Assembly: GCA_949361645.1 (NCBI GenBank)
Contig: OX442418.1
Location: forward strand, 929,226 to 993,225
DNA: 64,000 nucleotides
Source of the DNA: Spongilla lacustris
Taxonomy: Eukaryota > Porifera > Demospongiae > Spongillida > Spongillidae
Reading direction: 5' to 3'
Part shown: in pieces, positions 49,947 to 61,969 of the stretch
How positions within the stretch are numbered: the first letter of the stretch is position 1
Layout: each line of letters starts with the position of its first letter
The notes under the pieces: model-generated
Told to the model about the DNA's origin: nothing
Seen by the model: only the letters and a program-made list of their open reading frames with translations
Databases searched by the model: none
Made by a program: the position numbers and the translations under genes

Positions 49947-50030
49947 GCCGATTTTAGATATGCAAAGATAAAATACGCATGCGTGCATGGAGCTGAAAAA
50001 TAATAACGAGTTGTTGCTAACCGTTGTTGA
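49947..50030. promoter_or_regulatory. Presumed bidirectional promoter between HECT exon 1 and integrase
   Basis: Only 84 bp separate the two divergent ATG codons. The gap contains aagataaaatacg and gaaaaataataacgag, AT-rich and TATA-like in both directions. A shared promoter is inferred from the spacing; both 5' UTRs would be very short, or initiation may lie within the neighbouring coding sequence. Confidence 0.5.
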
Positions 50031-51701
50031 ATGGCGGCTGAATTACCTGATGAGGACAGTTTTGTTGAACTAGCTCGTAGCATACTTATGTATGCGTGTG
50101 AAGTAAGCGGTAATGAAGACTTAGACATGTTGGAAAACCTGCTTGTAGCGTGTGAAGAATTACTTCAGCTCACTATAGCAATGGAAGACTTGCTCCTAGG
50201 TGATATCTCTGACTTCATTTCATCGCTCATTCGACTCGTTAGATGCGTTGATTCCTGCATAGAAGATCGATTCCGTACAACAAACGGAAATGTTGGGCGT
50301 GGTCGGCCAAGGATAGAGTTGGAGGAGGAAAAGCTTCGATTTCTAATAGAGAATGGGTTTAAAGTCCAGGACATCGCCATAATGCTTGATTGCAGCTTGC
50401 GCACACTGGAGCGTCGATTGCAGGAGTTGGGTATTACTTCAAGAGCCTACAGCAGGATCAGTGATGATGAGGTAGACTTAATTGTTTCACAAATCAAGCA
50501 TTGCAGCCAGAGTTGTGGAGAAAAATTAGTCACTGGTCGTCTAAGAAGTGCTGGGATAGTAGTAAAGAGTAAGAGAATCTTTAAGAAGAATTGATCCAAA
50601 TGGGATAACTACACGTTTCAGAGCAGTATTGCATCGTCGGGTGTATTCGGTGCATTCGCCTAATTCATTGTGGCATATTGATGGTTACCATAAATTGATA
50701 AGATGGAAAATAGTTATTCATGGTGGCATTGATGGATTCAGCCGCCTTATAGTCTATCTCAAAGTAGCAACAAATAACCGTGCCTCTACTGTTTTATCAG
50801 CATTTCAGAAAGCTGTGCAAGAATATGGTCTACCTTCTAGAGTAAGAATGGACAAAGGTGGCGAAAATATATTGGTGTCTCAGTACATGGTAGAACAACG
50901 AGGTGCTGGTAGAAACAGTGCCATTATGGGACGCAGTGTACACAATCAAAGAATTGAACGCTTTTGGAGAGATCTGTTCACTGGCTGCATAAGCTTTTTT
51001 TATCACTTGTTCTACTTTATGGAGGACATCAATATTCTTAACCCTGATAGCCACTTGGATTTGTTTGCTTTGCATTATGTTACTATTAGTCTGCTGCAGG
51101 GACAGTTGGATGGCTTTAGAAGTGGCTGGTGCCAGCATTCAATAAGAACGGAAGGAAACAGGACACCACTGCAACTGTGGACAATGGGTCTGTGCACAAT
51201 GGATGAATCCTCTTCAAGTTGCATGGTTGCAAGGGGTTTAGTTGAGGTTAGTGCTTTGTATTGTGCAGACTAGTCCTGTAGTGTGTGTTATTAAGAGCAA
51301 GCCATGTTAGCAGCATTAATTATGCATGTTGTTTAAGTCCTGAAAAATGTGTCTTTGAGTATGGACTGTTTATTTTTTGAAGGATTATTTTTGTTATGCC
51401 TGGGGGTGCAGGAGTGGAAAAATACACATTATGAATTCGTGCATTTAATTTGCACCTTGTATCTTAGCCTGATTCTGAAAGTTATGGGATTGATTGGAAT
51501 GGTCCAGTTCCTGTCAACATTGAGCACGAACAAGTCATTGTGGACGATCCACCAGTACTGCTTTCTGCAACTCAGAAGGCAGCATTGGATCAACAACTGC
51601 ACACTAGTATGATACCGGGATCAGAGTGCAGCATTGAACAGTCATTGATTAACCATTTCATGGTGGCTAAACTGTTTGTTCATTCATTGCATCCACAGTA
51701 G
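50031..51701 (+). pseudogene. Transposon DDE integrase (rve type), two exons, one frameshift
   Basis: Exon 1 50031-51246, exon 2 51468-51701, joined in phase 0 at GTTGAG|gttagt ... cttag|CCTGAT. Residues 1-90 are helical; GRGRPRIELEEEKLRFLIEN and the following MLDCSLRTLERRL form a helix-turn-helix-like DNA-binding region. The catalytic core shows WHIDG (first Asp), RMDKGGEN (second Asp) and HNQRIERFW (Glu), consistent with a D,D-E integrase. C-terminal part: NRTPLQLW, YGIDWNGPVP. The frame breaks near 50563 (needs one base to join KSK to VRESLRRIDPNG). The protein would cut and paste the element ends. It is the only copy with the catalytic core in this window; one indel from open, so either recently dead or an assembly error. 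Confidence 0.85.
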
Positions 51702-51999
51702 TACTATAATGTCTCTTTTTAGAAATGAAGTTATTTGACTAATCACTTCATTTGCACTTGATATGACCCATTAGTTAAGTGTTACCAGTTATTTAAATGG
51801 ACACCCAGAACCCTCCGTTTAAAGTAAACGCCCTTACTGACCAGTAGTAGTAGTACAGTAAGCGACAACCACTATGTCATGATGGGGCTGCGTACAATAT
51901 TACTGCTACGGGGCAGAGAGAATGTCCCAGTTCCTCTCATAAGAAGTCATTGTAGATGATTCACCAGTTTTTCCACTATGGGTCAGAAAGCTCTATTCA

Positions 52000-53530
52000 A
52001 TGGTGAATCTGGGGGTGGGGGAAGACAAAAGAAGGTGTGGTGTGGGGGGAGGGAGGGTGTGTCCATTTCAGCTGCATCTTTATACATGTATATACATGTA
52101 TATTCATAATGCATGGAACATGTAATACAAATACAAAAGAGTGAAAAGGAACGGCAGAAATGCATACTCATCATAAGATGAAGAACCCATTCTTCACCAA
52201 TGAAAAAAATATATATTGGCAGTATGTATTTTAACTACAAATGAAATTAAAATAGTATATGACAACAGTAAACAGATGTTAGCAAATGTAAAAATATACA
52301 TGGTCTAACAAGCTAGCATCCCTACATATTAAAAAATTGCAGTACAGTTAAAATGTCTTGTCTGCATAAAATTTACTTGGTGACATTCAAGACCTTTTCT
52401 GTGCGCAAGCACTAGCTCACTGAAATAACTGCTATGTTAATGGATACTATGAAACAGACATATTAACTTAGTCGAAATACAAAAAGTACCAGAGAGACAC
52501 AAGATTGAACCTGTCCTAAAGCCTTACTGGAAAGTTCAAGGAGATCTATCGGTACACAACGATTTGCTTCTTTTCCAAAAGCGTATTGTGGTGCCAGAGT
52601 CTCTCCAGCAGGAGACACTTGCAAAACTCCACCATGGGCATCAAGGCATTGTGAGATGCAGGCTTAGAGCACAGAATTCTGTTTGGTGGCCTGGCATATC
52701 TCAACGAATAAAGGATGTGATTGAACACTGCTCAGTGTGTGTGAAGCATTCCACACCTCATCGTGAACCATTAATGCCAACAGTTTTACCAGACTACCCA
52801 TGGCAGAGTGTGGCAATGGATCTTTTTGTGCTGAATGGGGTCAATTATGTGGTCATAGTAGACTACTTTTCTAGATATCCCGAGGTTATTAAGCTCAGGT
52901 CCGTGTCATTATTTCGTACTCGTATCTTTAAAAACGCCGAGGGCGTAATACAATATTTGTTCATTTTTTGCACAGTTCCACATGGGTCAATAAATCACCC
53001 ATAGGAAGACAAAGCCCACATTTCAAACACTTCTCCATCATCTGAAACATATCAACAGACTGTATGTACATTAATTGGTTATGAAAAACAAGCTGCTTAC
53101 ACTAGTTGAACCTGATTTCATGCATGACATGTCTAAATCCTGCTGCAGTGGGACCAAATATGTTTTGCAGCATCCATATCTTTCCTTTAAGACTGCTGGT
53201 GAACTATATGTCAGGTTTGACAATGGTTCCAACTGTGCTGAATTAGGTTTTGCCTTGCACATGACGTAGCCACCTGAAAGGTGCGACTTTGAGAATGAAT
53301 GGTTTCCCTAAAGCTTTCTGCATCAACATTCAAAGCAGAAAATCCTATAACTTTCTCTCCTAACCCAGCCATATGAAGTTTATCTTTTTCATCTTCACTG
53401 CTAGGGCTTGATAATGTTGGTGATATGCAAGGCATACAAAGCGATGTTTCCATTCCGGTTTTTGCTGAGTAGATTTAACCCTGGTCTTCTGTTGAGCAAA
53501 TGCAATACTTCATCTCCAGCAAGATTGGAA
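52000..53530 (-). pseudogene. HECT-ligase 5' exon fragments next to the integrase
   Basis: Minus strand: exon 2 relics at about 53530-53080 (KDKLHMAGLGEKVIGF, AKPNSAQLEPLSNLTYSS), with loss of bases near 53310; zinc-finger exon about 53045-52970; then DEYAFPAV-like and DAAEMDTPSL pieces at 52170-52050. Split by a gypsy integrase fragment at 52488. The remaining HECT exons are absent; the integrase 3' end lies where they should start. Confidence 0.7.
52488..52907 (+). mobile_element. Gypsy-type integrase fragment captured in the element
   Basis: Plus-strand frame with a zinc-binding HHCC domain (LHHGHQGIVRCR...HCSVCVKHS), GISQRIKDVIEH, then PWQSVAMDLF and YVVIVDYFSRYPEV, the start of a retrotransposon integrase core with its first Asp. 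No LTR, no target duplication. The uninterrupted site is at 15515-15530 and 25015-25030 (aaaaagtagtgtcatt). Only about 140 codons, so non-functional for integration. Confidence 0.85.
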
Positions 53531-54179
53531 TGCACATTTATAAGCTCACCAATCCGCAAATGTATGCTGTGGGTTTCAGAAACATATCAGTTGGAATAGT
53601 AGTTTTTCAAAACAGAAAGGTCAGAACATACTAAACTATTATTACTAAGATAATTGCGTACATAGTAAGCAAAGAAATCCTGATCGTATCCACACTTCAT
53701 GTTGTGTATGCAAGAAGGCAGGTACCTGTTACACGCCTTGACGTCACGGTATATAATACATAACAAGGTTGAGGAATGGATAAGGATAAGGAAAGACGAA
53801 GCTACACAAGGATAATAAAGTAGAAGCTGTTGATGAACCAGTAATGTAAGGGAGTGACAAAGAGTTTAGCTATGAACATGTGGCATGATGGGAAGCAGAA
53901 GAATGTGTCCCAGAACCTGAGGAAATGGGTACGTAATACAATGATTATTAATTTGTACCTCTCACATGATGTGGCTTTATCTTCAGCCATCTCCAATCAC
54001 AGCAAGTACATGTGGCTATCCCACCTGAAGACCTATGTAACATAAACAAGATTTCAATGTGAGTTGAAAAATTCTATTTTTTTTTTATATTTAGGTTATA
54101 CTGAGCCCAGTGTACTTGTAAGGCAAACATCTTCATCACACAGCCTATGGTCAGTACATGTTGAGTACTCCACTACACT

Positions 54180-54325
<146 letters not shown>

Positions 54326-54807
54326 CTAGTGTGTGTGTGTGCAGAGGGCTTACACTAGTGTGTGTGTGTGCAGAGGGCTTACACTAGTGTGTGTGTACAG
54401 GGTGTCTACACTTTGTGTGAGTATGAGTGTGAAGTGTGTGTATGTGTGTGTGTACAATGATGTGTTGTGTGCTTACACAGTAGTGGTGTGTGTGAAGACA
54501 AAAGAAGGTGTGGTGTGAGGGGAGGGAGGGTTGATGAGTAGGTGGGTATGGTATCAACTAGTGTAAGGAGTGCAGCTCTGGGCACACCTAAACTAATCAG
54601 CCATTAAAAATAAAATTGTTTTCTCTTTGCAGCCTTGCAGGCCTCCACAGTAGCGCCATTACTTTGATGGTGTTGATGTGGATTAATGATTGTACTCCTC
54701 AGGCTCTAGTTAGGTCAGTGCACGGGAGTGTACATAGCTAAGCGACCAAAGTTTCTGAAAGTTAGTATCCTGGTAATGAGATTGCCTCAAGGGACCAAGA
54801 CCCTGAA

Positions 54808-54958
54808 CAGGGGCGGATACAGGGTTTTCCAAAAGGGGGGGTTGAGACCCGCGATACGAAATGCGGGGGGGGGGGGGGGGGGGGGGGGGTGCTGTCCGCT
54901 TCAGGCCCGATACGAAAAGCGGGGGGGGTGCTGTCCATTTAAGGCCCGATACGAAAAG

Positions 54959-54990
<32 letters not shown>

Positions 54991-55133
54991 ATGCTGTCCG
55001 GCGCTTCAGGCCCGATACAAAATGCGGGGAAGGGGGGGCTGTTTAGTAGAAGAGGGGGCGTTACCATATATGAAAGGGGGGGTTGCAACCCCCAAACCCC
55101 CCCCCCCCCCCCCCCCGCCTGGATCCGCCTCTG
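54808..55133. mobile_element. 326-bp G-run element with 5-bp target duplication
   Basis: Ends caggggcggatacagg and cctggatccgcctctg. ctgaa is duplicated at 54803-54807 and 55134-55138; the empty site is gaccctgaagaagg at about 26733. The interior is three tandem units around ggcccgatacgaaaagcggg with G runs up to about 28. Non-coding. Confidence 0.85.
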
Positions 55134-55244
55134 CTGAAGAAGGGTAGTGCTTTTGAAAATCGTTACGCACTGTGCTGCTACGAACCCGAAATGACGCTGA
55201 AAACAAGACCGGCGTATAAAAGATAAACGATGTAAAGTCGCGCA

Positions 55245-55524
55245 TCGGTTATTGCACGCAGTCCACCAAAGACCAGATACGGCCAATGCTCCAAAAAGGT
55301 CAAAGGTCCTAATAGTCGCACGACAAAGCGTCTCGTACATGTTTCTCGCCCATTAGTCCGTAAACTAAGATACACTCCTCGCTTCCCTCCGCAAACCACA
55401 GCATCGTATTTTATATTTTACAGAGAATTTTTTTTTTTCTAGTACAAAAACTTTTTTATAATGGATTATTAAAATTTCTAATTGTGCGTTTTTTGTTGAA
55501 TTTTGGCGGCTCGGGCGTTCCATA
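55245..55524 (-). repeat. Terminal inverted repeat, right end of composite 2
   Basis: Reverse complement of 27150-27430. Confidence 0.92.
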
Positions 55525-55530
55525 TGTTTG
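55525..55530. repeat. Target site duplication tgtttg, right
   Basis: Identical to 27144-27149. Confidence 0.85.
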
Positions 55531-56880
55531 TGGCCCCGCTCTAAAGGTTGTGTGGTGTTTTGTAATGCTGTGTGGTGTTATGTGTGTCTGGTTGGATCAA
55601 GCCTTGGTGGCTGTGATCGTCTTGTTGTGGTTGTCGTAAGTGGTTGTGTGTGTTTGGTGGCAGCGTGCACAATGAAGCTAAACCAATATTCTATTTTGGT
55701 TATTTGGGGGGAAGGAAGGTGCTATACAGTGCGCATGTGGGAGGGAGGACCTGTACAAGACAACATAGAAACTTACTGCCGAATTTGTTTGGTGCTATAT
55801 GACGTTCCGAGTTGGGATTATCCTGAAATTTCAACCTTTATCAAACTTGGTACGGTCAGTTGTCACTGTGGCCAGAAACGCTCTTCAGATCAAGCCAGAC
55901 GTATATACCGTACTATGACGTGGACTGGGGACTAGCACGAGTACGTGGACTGGGGACTAGCACGAGTAGCCAGAAACCTCGCCAGAAACGCTCTTCAGAT
56001 CGAGAATACATGTAAACTGACAGGCACACCCCCGAGTGCACCAGAGCGCCAGACACGCCTGTATACCCATGACATGGCGCTCCCAGATACACTCATGTTA
56101 AAATGATTGAAACAAGATTGGTGATCTAGATTCTAAACAGCGTTTGGGTCTTAAAGGTTTTGGATGAATAACATTATAATTATTGTAGTTATAATTCTTA
56201 TGATCAATGTAAAAGGATGAAGTGAGCGTACGGTAAGTAGTAATACGTGCGTTTACTTCACCGCAAAAAATATTTTAAAAAGTAAATAACAACTTTTAAT
56301 AAATAATCCATTACTAGTACAAAACAATAACAGTAAATGGTACAGAATGAAAGAAACACAAACCTCAATATAACTACACCACATCTAATACTAAACCAGC
56401 CCACCCCATGACAGATGCTGCTCTGCACCGCAATAGAAATTGATCATGCTCGTTTCACCCAACCCGCTTTGACATATAATTGGTGCCGTATCTGCTGTGC
56501 ACGTCACTGTCTTTACCAACTAGACACGATACAACACGTCACATGACATGATTCTCGTACTACAGAGCAGGGCCAGCTACCTACAGCTACATGTAAATTT
56601 GATTTTGAGCCTAATTTATTTAGAGGTGGTGGTGTGGGCCCACCTCATGGGAAAAAACCTCACTGAGTGAGGAAAAAACCATGTGTTTACTGCTCTGTTC
56701 AACAAAATATATAATGACAAGGCATAGCATAAAAATAATGATGCTTCCAGATCTGCTGCCCTGTCCTGCTTCTCCTCCACACCTCCAGAGGCCTGTGCAT
56801 AAGTATAACATCACTTGGGAGGGGGGGGGGGGGGGAGTCCAGGACAGTAACCATGCACAAGATGCCTAGATTGTTCACAT
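55531..56880. other. Host flank, no gene established
   Basis: A plus-strand frame 55528-55935 includes NIETYCRICLVLYDVPSWDY and CHCGQKRSS; it is not recognised and may be chance. cgtggactggggactagcacgagta is tandemly doubled at 55918-55968, and gccagaaacgctcttcagatc occurs at 55871 and 55981. A G run lies at about 56820-56835. 56000-56600 shows nothing. Confidence 0.35.
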
Positions 56881-56899
56881 ATCCACAGAAACCATCTCT

Positions 56900-57235
56900 T
56901 ACACTATCTGACCACATGACCCTATGCGCAAGCATATCAGTCCTCAACAGCCTAGCACTGAGGCCATGACATTGCATCCACCATATCAACACCCTGATAC
57001 CCATTGCAAAAGTTCCTCAACCGACATAAAAGTGTATTGCCCTTGAGTTTGGTTCACCAGATACATGTTTTTGATTGGGTGAGCCAAACCACGTAGTATT
57101 GCAGAGGCACCTGGGCCAAAGACACCTGATGTCTCGATAGCAATGGGACAGAATAGATGTGTTTGTGCTATGGTCTCGTATTTGGTCATCGTTTTCCGCT
57201 CTGCCAAAGCCGCGACAGCCCCCCTGCCTCTGATG
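56900..57235 (-). pseudogene. C-terminal fragment of a retroelement-like reverse transcriptase
   Basis: Minus strand 57235-57000 reads AVAALAERKTMTKYETIA, then HLFCPIAIETSGVFGP, and after a frameshift near 57005 GGCNVMASVLG. This resembles the conserved tail (FxPIAxETxGxxGP ... QRGNAxSVMGS) found downstream of reverse transcriptase in many invertebrate retroelement-derived ORFs. No reverse transcriptase core is present here. Confidence 0.55.
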
Positions 57236-57430
57236 TTTTTTTTAAGTTAGCCTTTTTTTTGGATGAATAACATCATGATTATTGTAGTTAATTATTATGA
57301 TTGAAGCAGGAGGAAACGATATTGAAAACAGTTCGTTTCATAACCAAGCCTTGCCTTGCCAGTGGCAGATAAATAGTCTATAGTGGTAATGTCATTGTGT
57401 GTGGTGCACCACACTGCAGATGAAAGACAA

Positions 57431-59362
57431 ATGACTCCATTATTAATCTTGAAGTGGTCTTTAATTAATGCACCCTCATTATTCCACAGCACTGCACCCT
57501 TCCCTCCACACACTATATGTCAGCTGTGCTCTAAGCCCTACACAGATCCCAGGATCCTTCAATGTCTCCACTCCTTCTGTGCCCAGTGTCTACATAAGGA
57601 GATAGAGAGGTCTGGGACCAAGCAGAACATGGAGTGTCCTACCTGTCAGAGAATTATCACCATACCAGAGGGTGGAGTCAATGCTATACCTCAGAACCTT
57701 CATCTTGGCTGTGAAGTGGAGGTGGCTGGGTACATGTCCAAGATTGGCAGTGATGGTGAAAAGTCATGTGATGCTTGCATTGATAGAGGCAAGGGGCCTG
57801 CAATGGTGTTCTGTTGTACATGTAATCAGCTCCAGTGTACCTACTGCCATGAGTACCACAAACGTTTTAAAACACTAAATCATCACCAGATGGTTGGACT
57901 AGACAAGGAGTCACTCAGACTACTTCCATCCATCATGACAGAGGAAAGGAAGAAGACACTGTTGTCAGAGATGGAGGCCATTTCCGTTTCCAAGTCAACA
58001 GCTCTGACCCTCCAGAAGGAACAGTTAGTGAAGATGCAAGATGAGATTGGTGGCTACACTGAGATGACCTCCCACATCCTCCAGACCCACACCGACCATG
58101 AGGTGGGAGCTCTTAGAGGACTCTAACCCATTGAACTGAAGGCCACCCTGAAGAAGGTTGGGATTGTGTCCCTCACTCCCAGTCAGTACAGTGACATACA
58201 TGTGTCCCTACCAACTGATTCCCTCATGAAGGAACTCTCCATATTTGGTCATGTAATGGACTCATCTCCATCTCCATCACAAAGCACATGGTCTTCAGGG
58301 TCAGCAGCCAAGGTGAGAGAAGTGTACTGTGTTAAAGTGGAGACCAAGACCTCAAAGGGAGAGAGGTACCCATATGGTGGTCTGCAGGTGAAGGCTGAGC
58401 TGAGGCCCAAGTCACATGATGGAGCAGTTGTGTATGGAGAGGTGGAGGACCATGGGGATGGTACCTACACCATCACCCTCACCCCTCAGACTGCTGGTCC
58501 TCACCAGCTGGTCATCACAATGGATGGTCAACATGTACAGAACAGTCCTCATGACCTTGATGTAAGGCTTAAGCCTAACTACCTCACCTTATGTAACCCC
58601 CAGCAGGTTATCAATTGTAGTGGTGGTCCATCAAGTATTGCCATCCATGACAGTGGAGACATCTATGTAACCTGTTACAATGATAACAGTATTCATGTGT
58701 TTGACCAAACTGGTCATCAGAAGAGAACCATAGGTAGTGGTGGGAGTGGTGATGGTCAGTTCAGTGGACCATATGGTATATCCATCAAGGGAGATGTGAT
58801 GTATGTTGCTGAATATGGCAATCATCGTATACAGAAGCTGACAACAGGAGGACAGTTCCTGCAGAAGTTTGGCCACAAGGGATCTGTTCAGGGACAGTTT
58901 AATTATCCAATATCAGTTATTGTTGACCACAGGGATAGGATGATTGTTGCTGACCACAGCAACCACAGGACAATAATACTGCATCAAAATGGCATCTGGG
59001 GATTGGCCATAAATGGTGATGTCTCTGGTAGTCATGGTTTCAAGTCTCCATATGGTCTTGCCTTGGACCCTCAAGGGAACATCCATGTTACAGCCTGTGG
59101 TTCTAACACCATCAAAGTCTTCACACCTGAGGGGACCTATGTCAGATCATATGGAGATGTAAAGAATCCATCAGGAATAGCAGTTGATAGGGAAGGTTAC
59201 AGCATGGTCTGTGAATCCAATGGCAATAGTCTCTTCATATTTGATCCTCAAGGAAACAAGATCCACACAGTTGGCAGTCTCAATCAACCTCATGGGGTTA
59301 TTCTAGATCCTAAATGTGGCAGTGTATGTAGCAAACTATGGTGCTAATACTATGCTGTGTAG
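57431..59362 (+). pseudogene. TRIM-NHL copy 3 (internal deletion, stop codon, 3' frameshift)
   Basis: ATG at 57431 gives MTPLLILKWSLINAPSLFHS before the RING (CQLC, CLHSFCAQC, CPTC); the frame is open further upstream to 57383. First B-box present (CDAC, CTYCHEYH). An in-frame deletion of about 560 bp fuses LLPSIMT to EERKKT, removing B-box 2 and half of the coiled coil. One TAA at 58124-58126 replaces a Leu codon (ctgcta to ctctaa). The frame then continues through the filamin repeat and NHL blades, with a 3' frameshift near 59315 that alters the last blade. Because the stop is in frame and isolated, a RING/B-box protein of about 230 residues or a downstream filamin-NHL protein remain possible. 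Confidence 0.85.
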
Positions 59363-60430
59363 TGGTGATGTAATGGTGATGTAATGATGTTGAAAGTAAG
59401 TTGAATGCTATTAATGTTCAAATTCATTTAGCATGGCAGAACTGATGGATGCTATTGTGCACTCAACAACATGATCAGCAGGGGCGGATCCAAGATTTCA
59501 GAAAAGGGGGGGGGGGGGGGGGGTTGTTAATGAACAATAATTATTTTTTAAAAGAGGGGGAGGGTGCGGGAGGGGGTCTGGGGCGGACCCCCAGAACCCA
59601 ACGCTTTTTTTGATTATATCATGCTCAAAACGCTACAAAAAAACTGCGTGCAAAAATGGAAATTGTATTTCTTTTTCATAAACAAATCAATTTACGATTA
59701 TAAGAATTGCTGGATCTATGTACTACAATCGGATGCTTGAAACAGTTTTCTGTAATGTGCTCGCAGATTTCATCCACAGGTACTCTTTCTTTATAGTGCA
59801 CGCATGCATGGAAATCAAAGCCAAAAGATGTTGCACTGATATTTGATCCTTCTCATTGATTAACTAGCTACTTTGGCGATATCTAGCAAGCACTCTCCAT
59901 GACCATTTACATGTATACGGTGCCTCGATCTCTCATAGGGTCATTTTCATGTTTAATCATGCATATATAGATTGATCAATGCTTACTTTTTAAAGTAAGA
60001 AGACTGCATGCATACTTGAGTATGAGTTTTTATAAATGTCCTGTTTTGTTCTTTAGATCGAGTGCAGTGTGATATATTGCCGTATTGGAGAAAACTTTTA
60101 AGTTATATACATTGCCTCTTGCATGGTTGCATTATGATTCATATTGCTTAGAGGCGAGCGAAAGAAAATCGACTCCGCTATCACAGAACAAGCAATCGCT
60201 ATAGCGATCGTTTTTAATCACGTAGAGAAGATTGTAAAACCATATGCACTGACCGAAAATGCCACAGAAAGCTTGCATTCAAGACAAGACAAAATTGCGG
60301 GTCCGTTACACGAGGCACGCTGAACTTCAGAAGCCACCTTTTAGAATCGCAGTTACTTTTTGTTTAGCATCAGTACAGAAGCTATGTTGCTTGTTATTTT
60401 ATATAAAGAATACAGTTGTAAAGACAAATT
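59363..60430. other. Intergenic, holds one element end
   Basis: Apart from the hAT-like end at 59479-59590, nothing recognised. Confidence 0.5.
59479..59590 (+). mobile_element. hAT-like G-run element end (solo)
   Basis: caggggcggatccaag followed by a 17-G run and a G-rich tail. No partner end found within the next kilobase. Same end type as 54808-55133. Confidence 0.55.
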
Positions 60431-60435
60431 AAACC

Positions 60436-60920
60436 TAAGGCGTGCATTTGTTATAGCGTCATTTTTCGTATGAATATATTTTTAATGTGACGTCTTCGGT
60501 CTTTATTTATCCAGTACCTGTGGGCCACGAACGGCTAGTAAAAGCAGCAGCATCAATCTGGGCAGGCCTCTAGAAACGGCCATGAGCAAGAGGCAACTCC
60601 AATGCTGGAAACGAAAAGCGGTGGAATAAGCGGTTCCGCGTACCAGTAGGCCTACCATCCAGACAGGACCAGCCCGCTTATACTACTAATTCCACCTCTT
60701 TTCGTCTCCAGCTTTTGGCGTTGCTTCTTGCTCTTTGCCATTTCTACATATTGATGCTGCTGATTTACTAGCCGTTCGTCGTGAGTGGCTTTTTGCAATC
60801 TCCATTGACATCACTTGCACCATATCTATGCTTGCACCCACTGGATAAACAAATACTGAAGACGTCACATTAAAAATATATTCATACAAAAATGACGCGC
60901 TATAATGACGTTTCAAATGC
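60436..60920. repeat. Imperfect inverted duplication, arms about 200 bp
   Basis: Left arm (about 60448-60615) and right arm (about 60690-60912) share, in opposite orientation, gtatgaatatatttttaatg, tgacgtcttc, tttatccagt, cgaacggctagtaaa, cagcagcatcaat and ctgga.acgaaaag.ggtgga. The right arm has an extra ~40 bp. A minus-strand frame 60922-60686 covers the right arm; not recognised. Confidence 0.75.
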
Positions 60921-61960
60921 AATTCATAGGGAAATGGCGGAAGTTTTCAGGTACTCGTCTTTGATAGCACTTTTCTAACGGCAAAGGAGGGTCTATCGCC
61001 TCCGAAGTTAGCTTTTGCGATAGATCTAACATGTGACGAGTCGGAGACGAAATATATCCGTTCAGTGAGAGCGTACTACGAAATAGCATCCCTAAGCTTG
61101 TACGAGCTAAAAACGCACATCCAGCTCGATAAAACTGTAACTATTTACCGGACTTAAAAACGGACGCAGCCAAAGCTTGGTGATGCTTGTTCTTTAGATA
61201 TATTGCAAATTTGGCTAAGATCTATTGCCTACAGGAGGAGGAATTCAGCTTACAATTTTTTTTACTACTGGGGTCACAACAAGTGTTAAAAACTAGAGTA
61301 AATAGTCACGTGATGCTTTTTAAGTTTCAGTATATATTGAAAAATAGTTGTAAACTACACCTACGTTGTCAGATTTGCATTTGAGCTTATTGTTATTGAA
61401 ACAAATTCAAGTGTTGTCAATAATAGTACAAAAAAATTATTGTTCCAAGTGTGATGGTTTCCACTGTACTTCTGAATGTGACTTCTCCCACTTCATTGCA
61501 ATTTAGTCACATAGGCACTTTTTACTCAATCACTGTCGAGAAATCTTGCATCACCAATTTTATTTTAATATCTTATTTAACTATGTCATGGCTCGCGGGA
61601 CTATGTGATCTATATAGAAACTAGATTTTACCTTATGGTTCTGGTAATAATGCTACACTTGCAACATTTCTGGGGTGGAGCTACGAATCGAAGAACACAA
61701 TGAACAAAGTCATGCCCATTATATACCGGGGCATAATAATATTATATTGTTCTGTTTACCTAAGATAGAGATTGCATTCCTCTTTGAGAAGACACAGACA
61801 GGCACTGAAGCAGGTACATGTACATGTAGCTGTTACTATTGGTCCTGTGACTCCTGTCCCTCGCGTACTTGACCTTTCCCTTATGTAGACTGTAATAAAA
61901 AAATCCCTTCCAAGTTACTACTGGGAAAAGAATAAAGTTTTTCATCACGAGAGCTTGATA
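60921..61960. other. Non-coding, nothing recognised
   Basis: AT-rich DNA with short frames only. Confidence 0.5.
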
Positions 61961-61969
61961 CTGACATAT

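Noticed and set aside
52488..52907. Active LTR retrotransposon
   Set aside because: Only about 140 codons of the integrase region; no LTR, reverse transcriptase, gag or envelope nearby.
55528..55935. Plus-strand 135-residue ORF as a gene
   Set aside because: Low-complexity Val/Cys start, no recognised domain, partly overlaps transposon flank.
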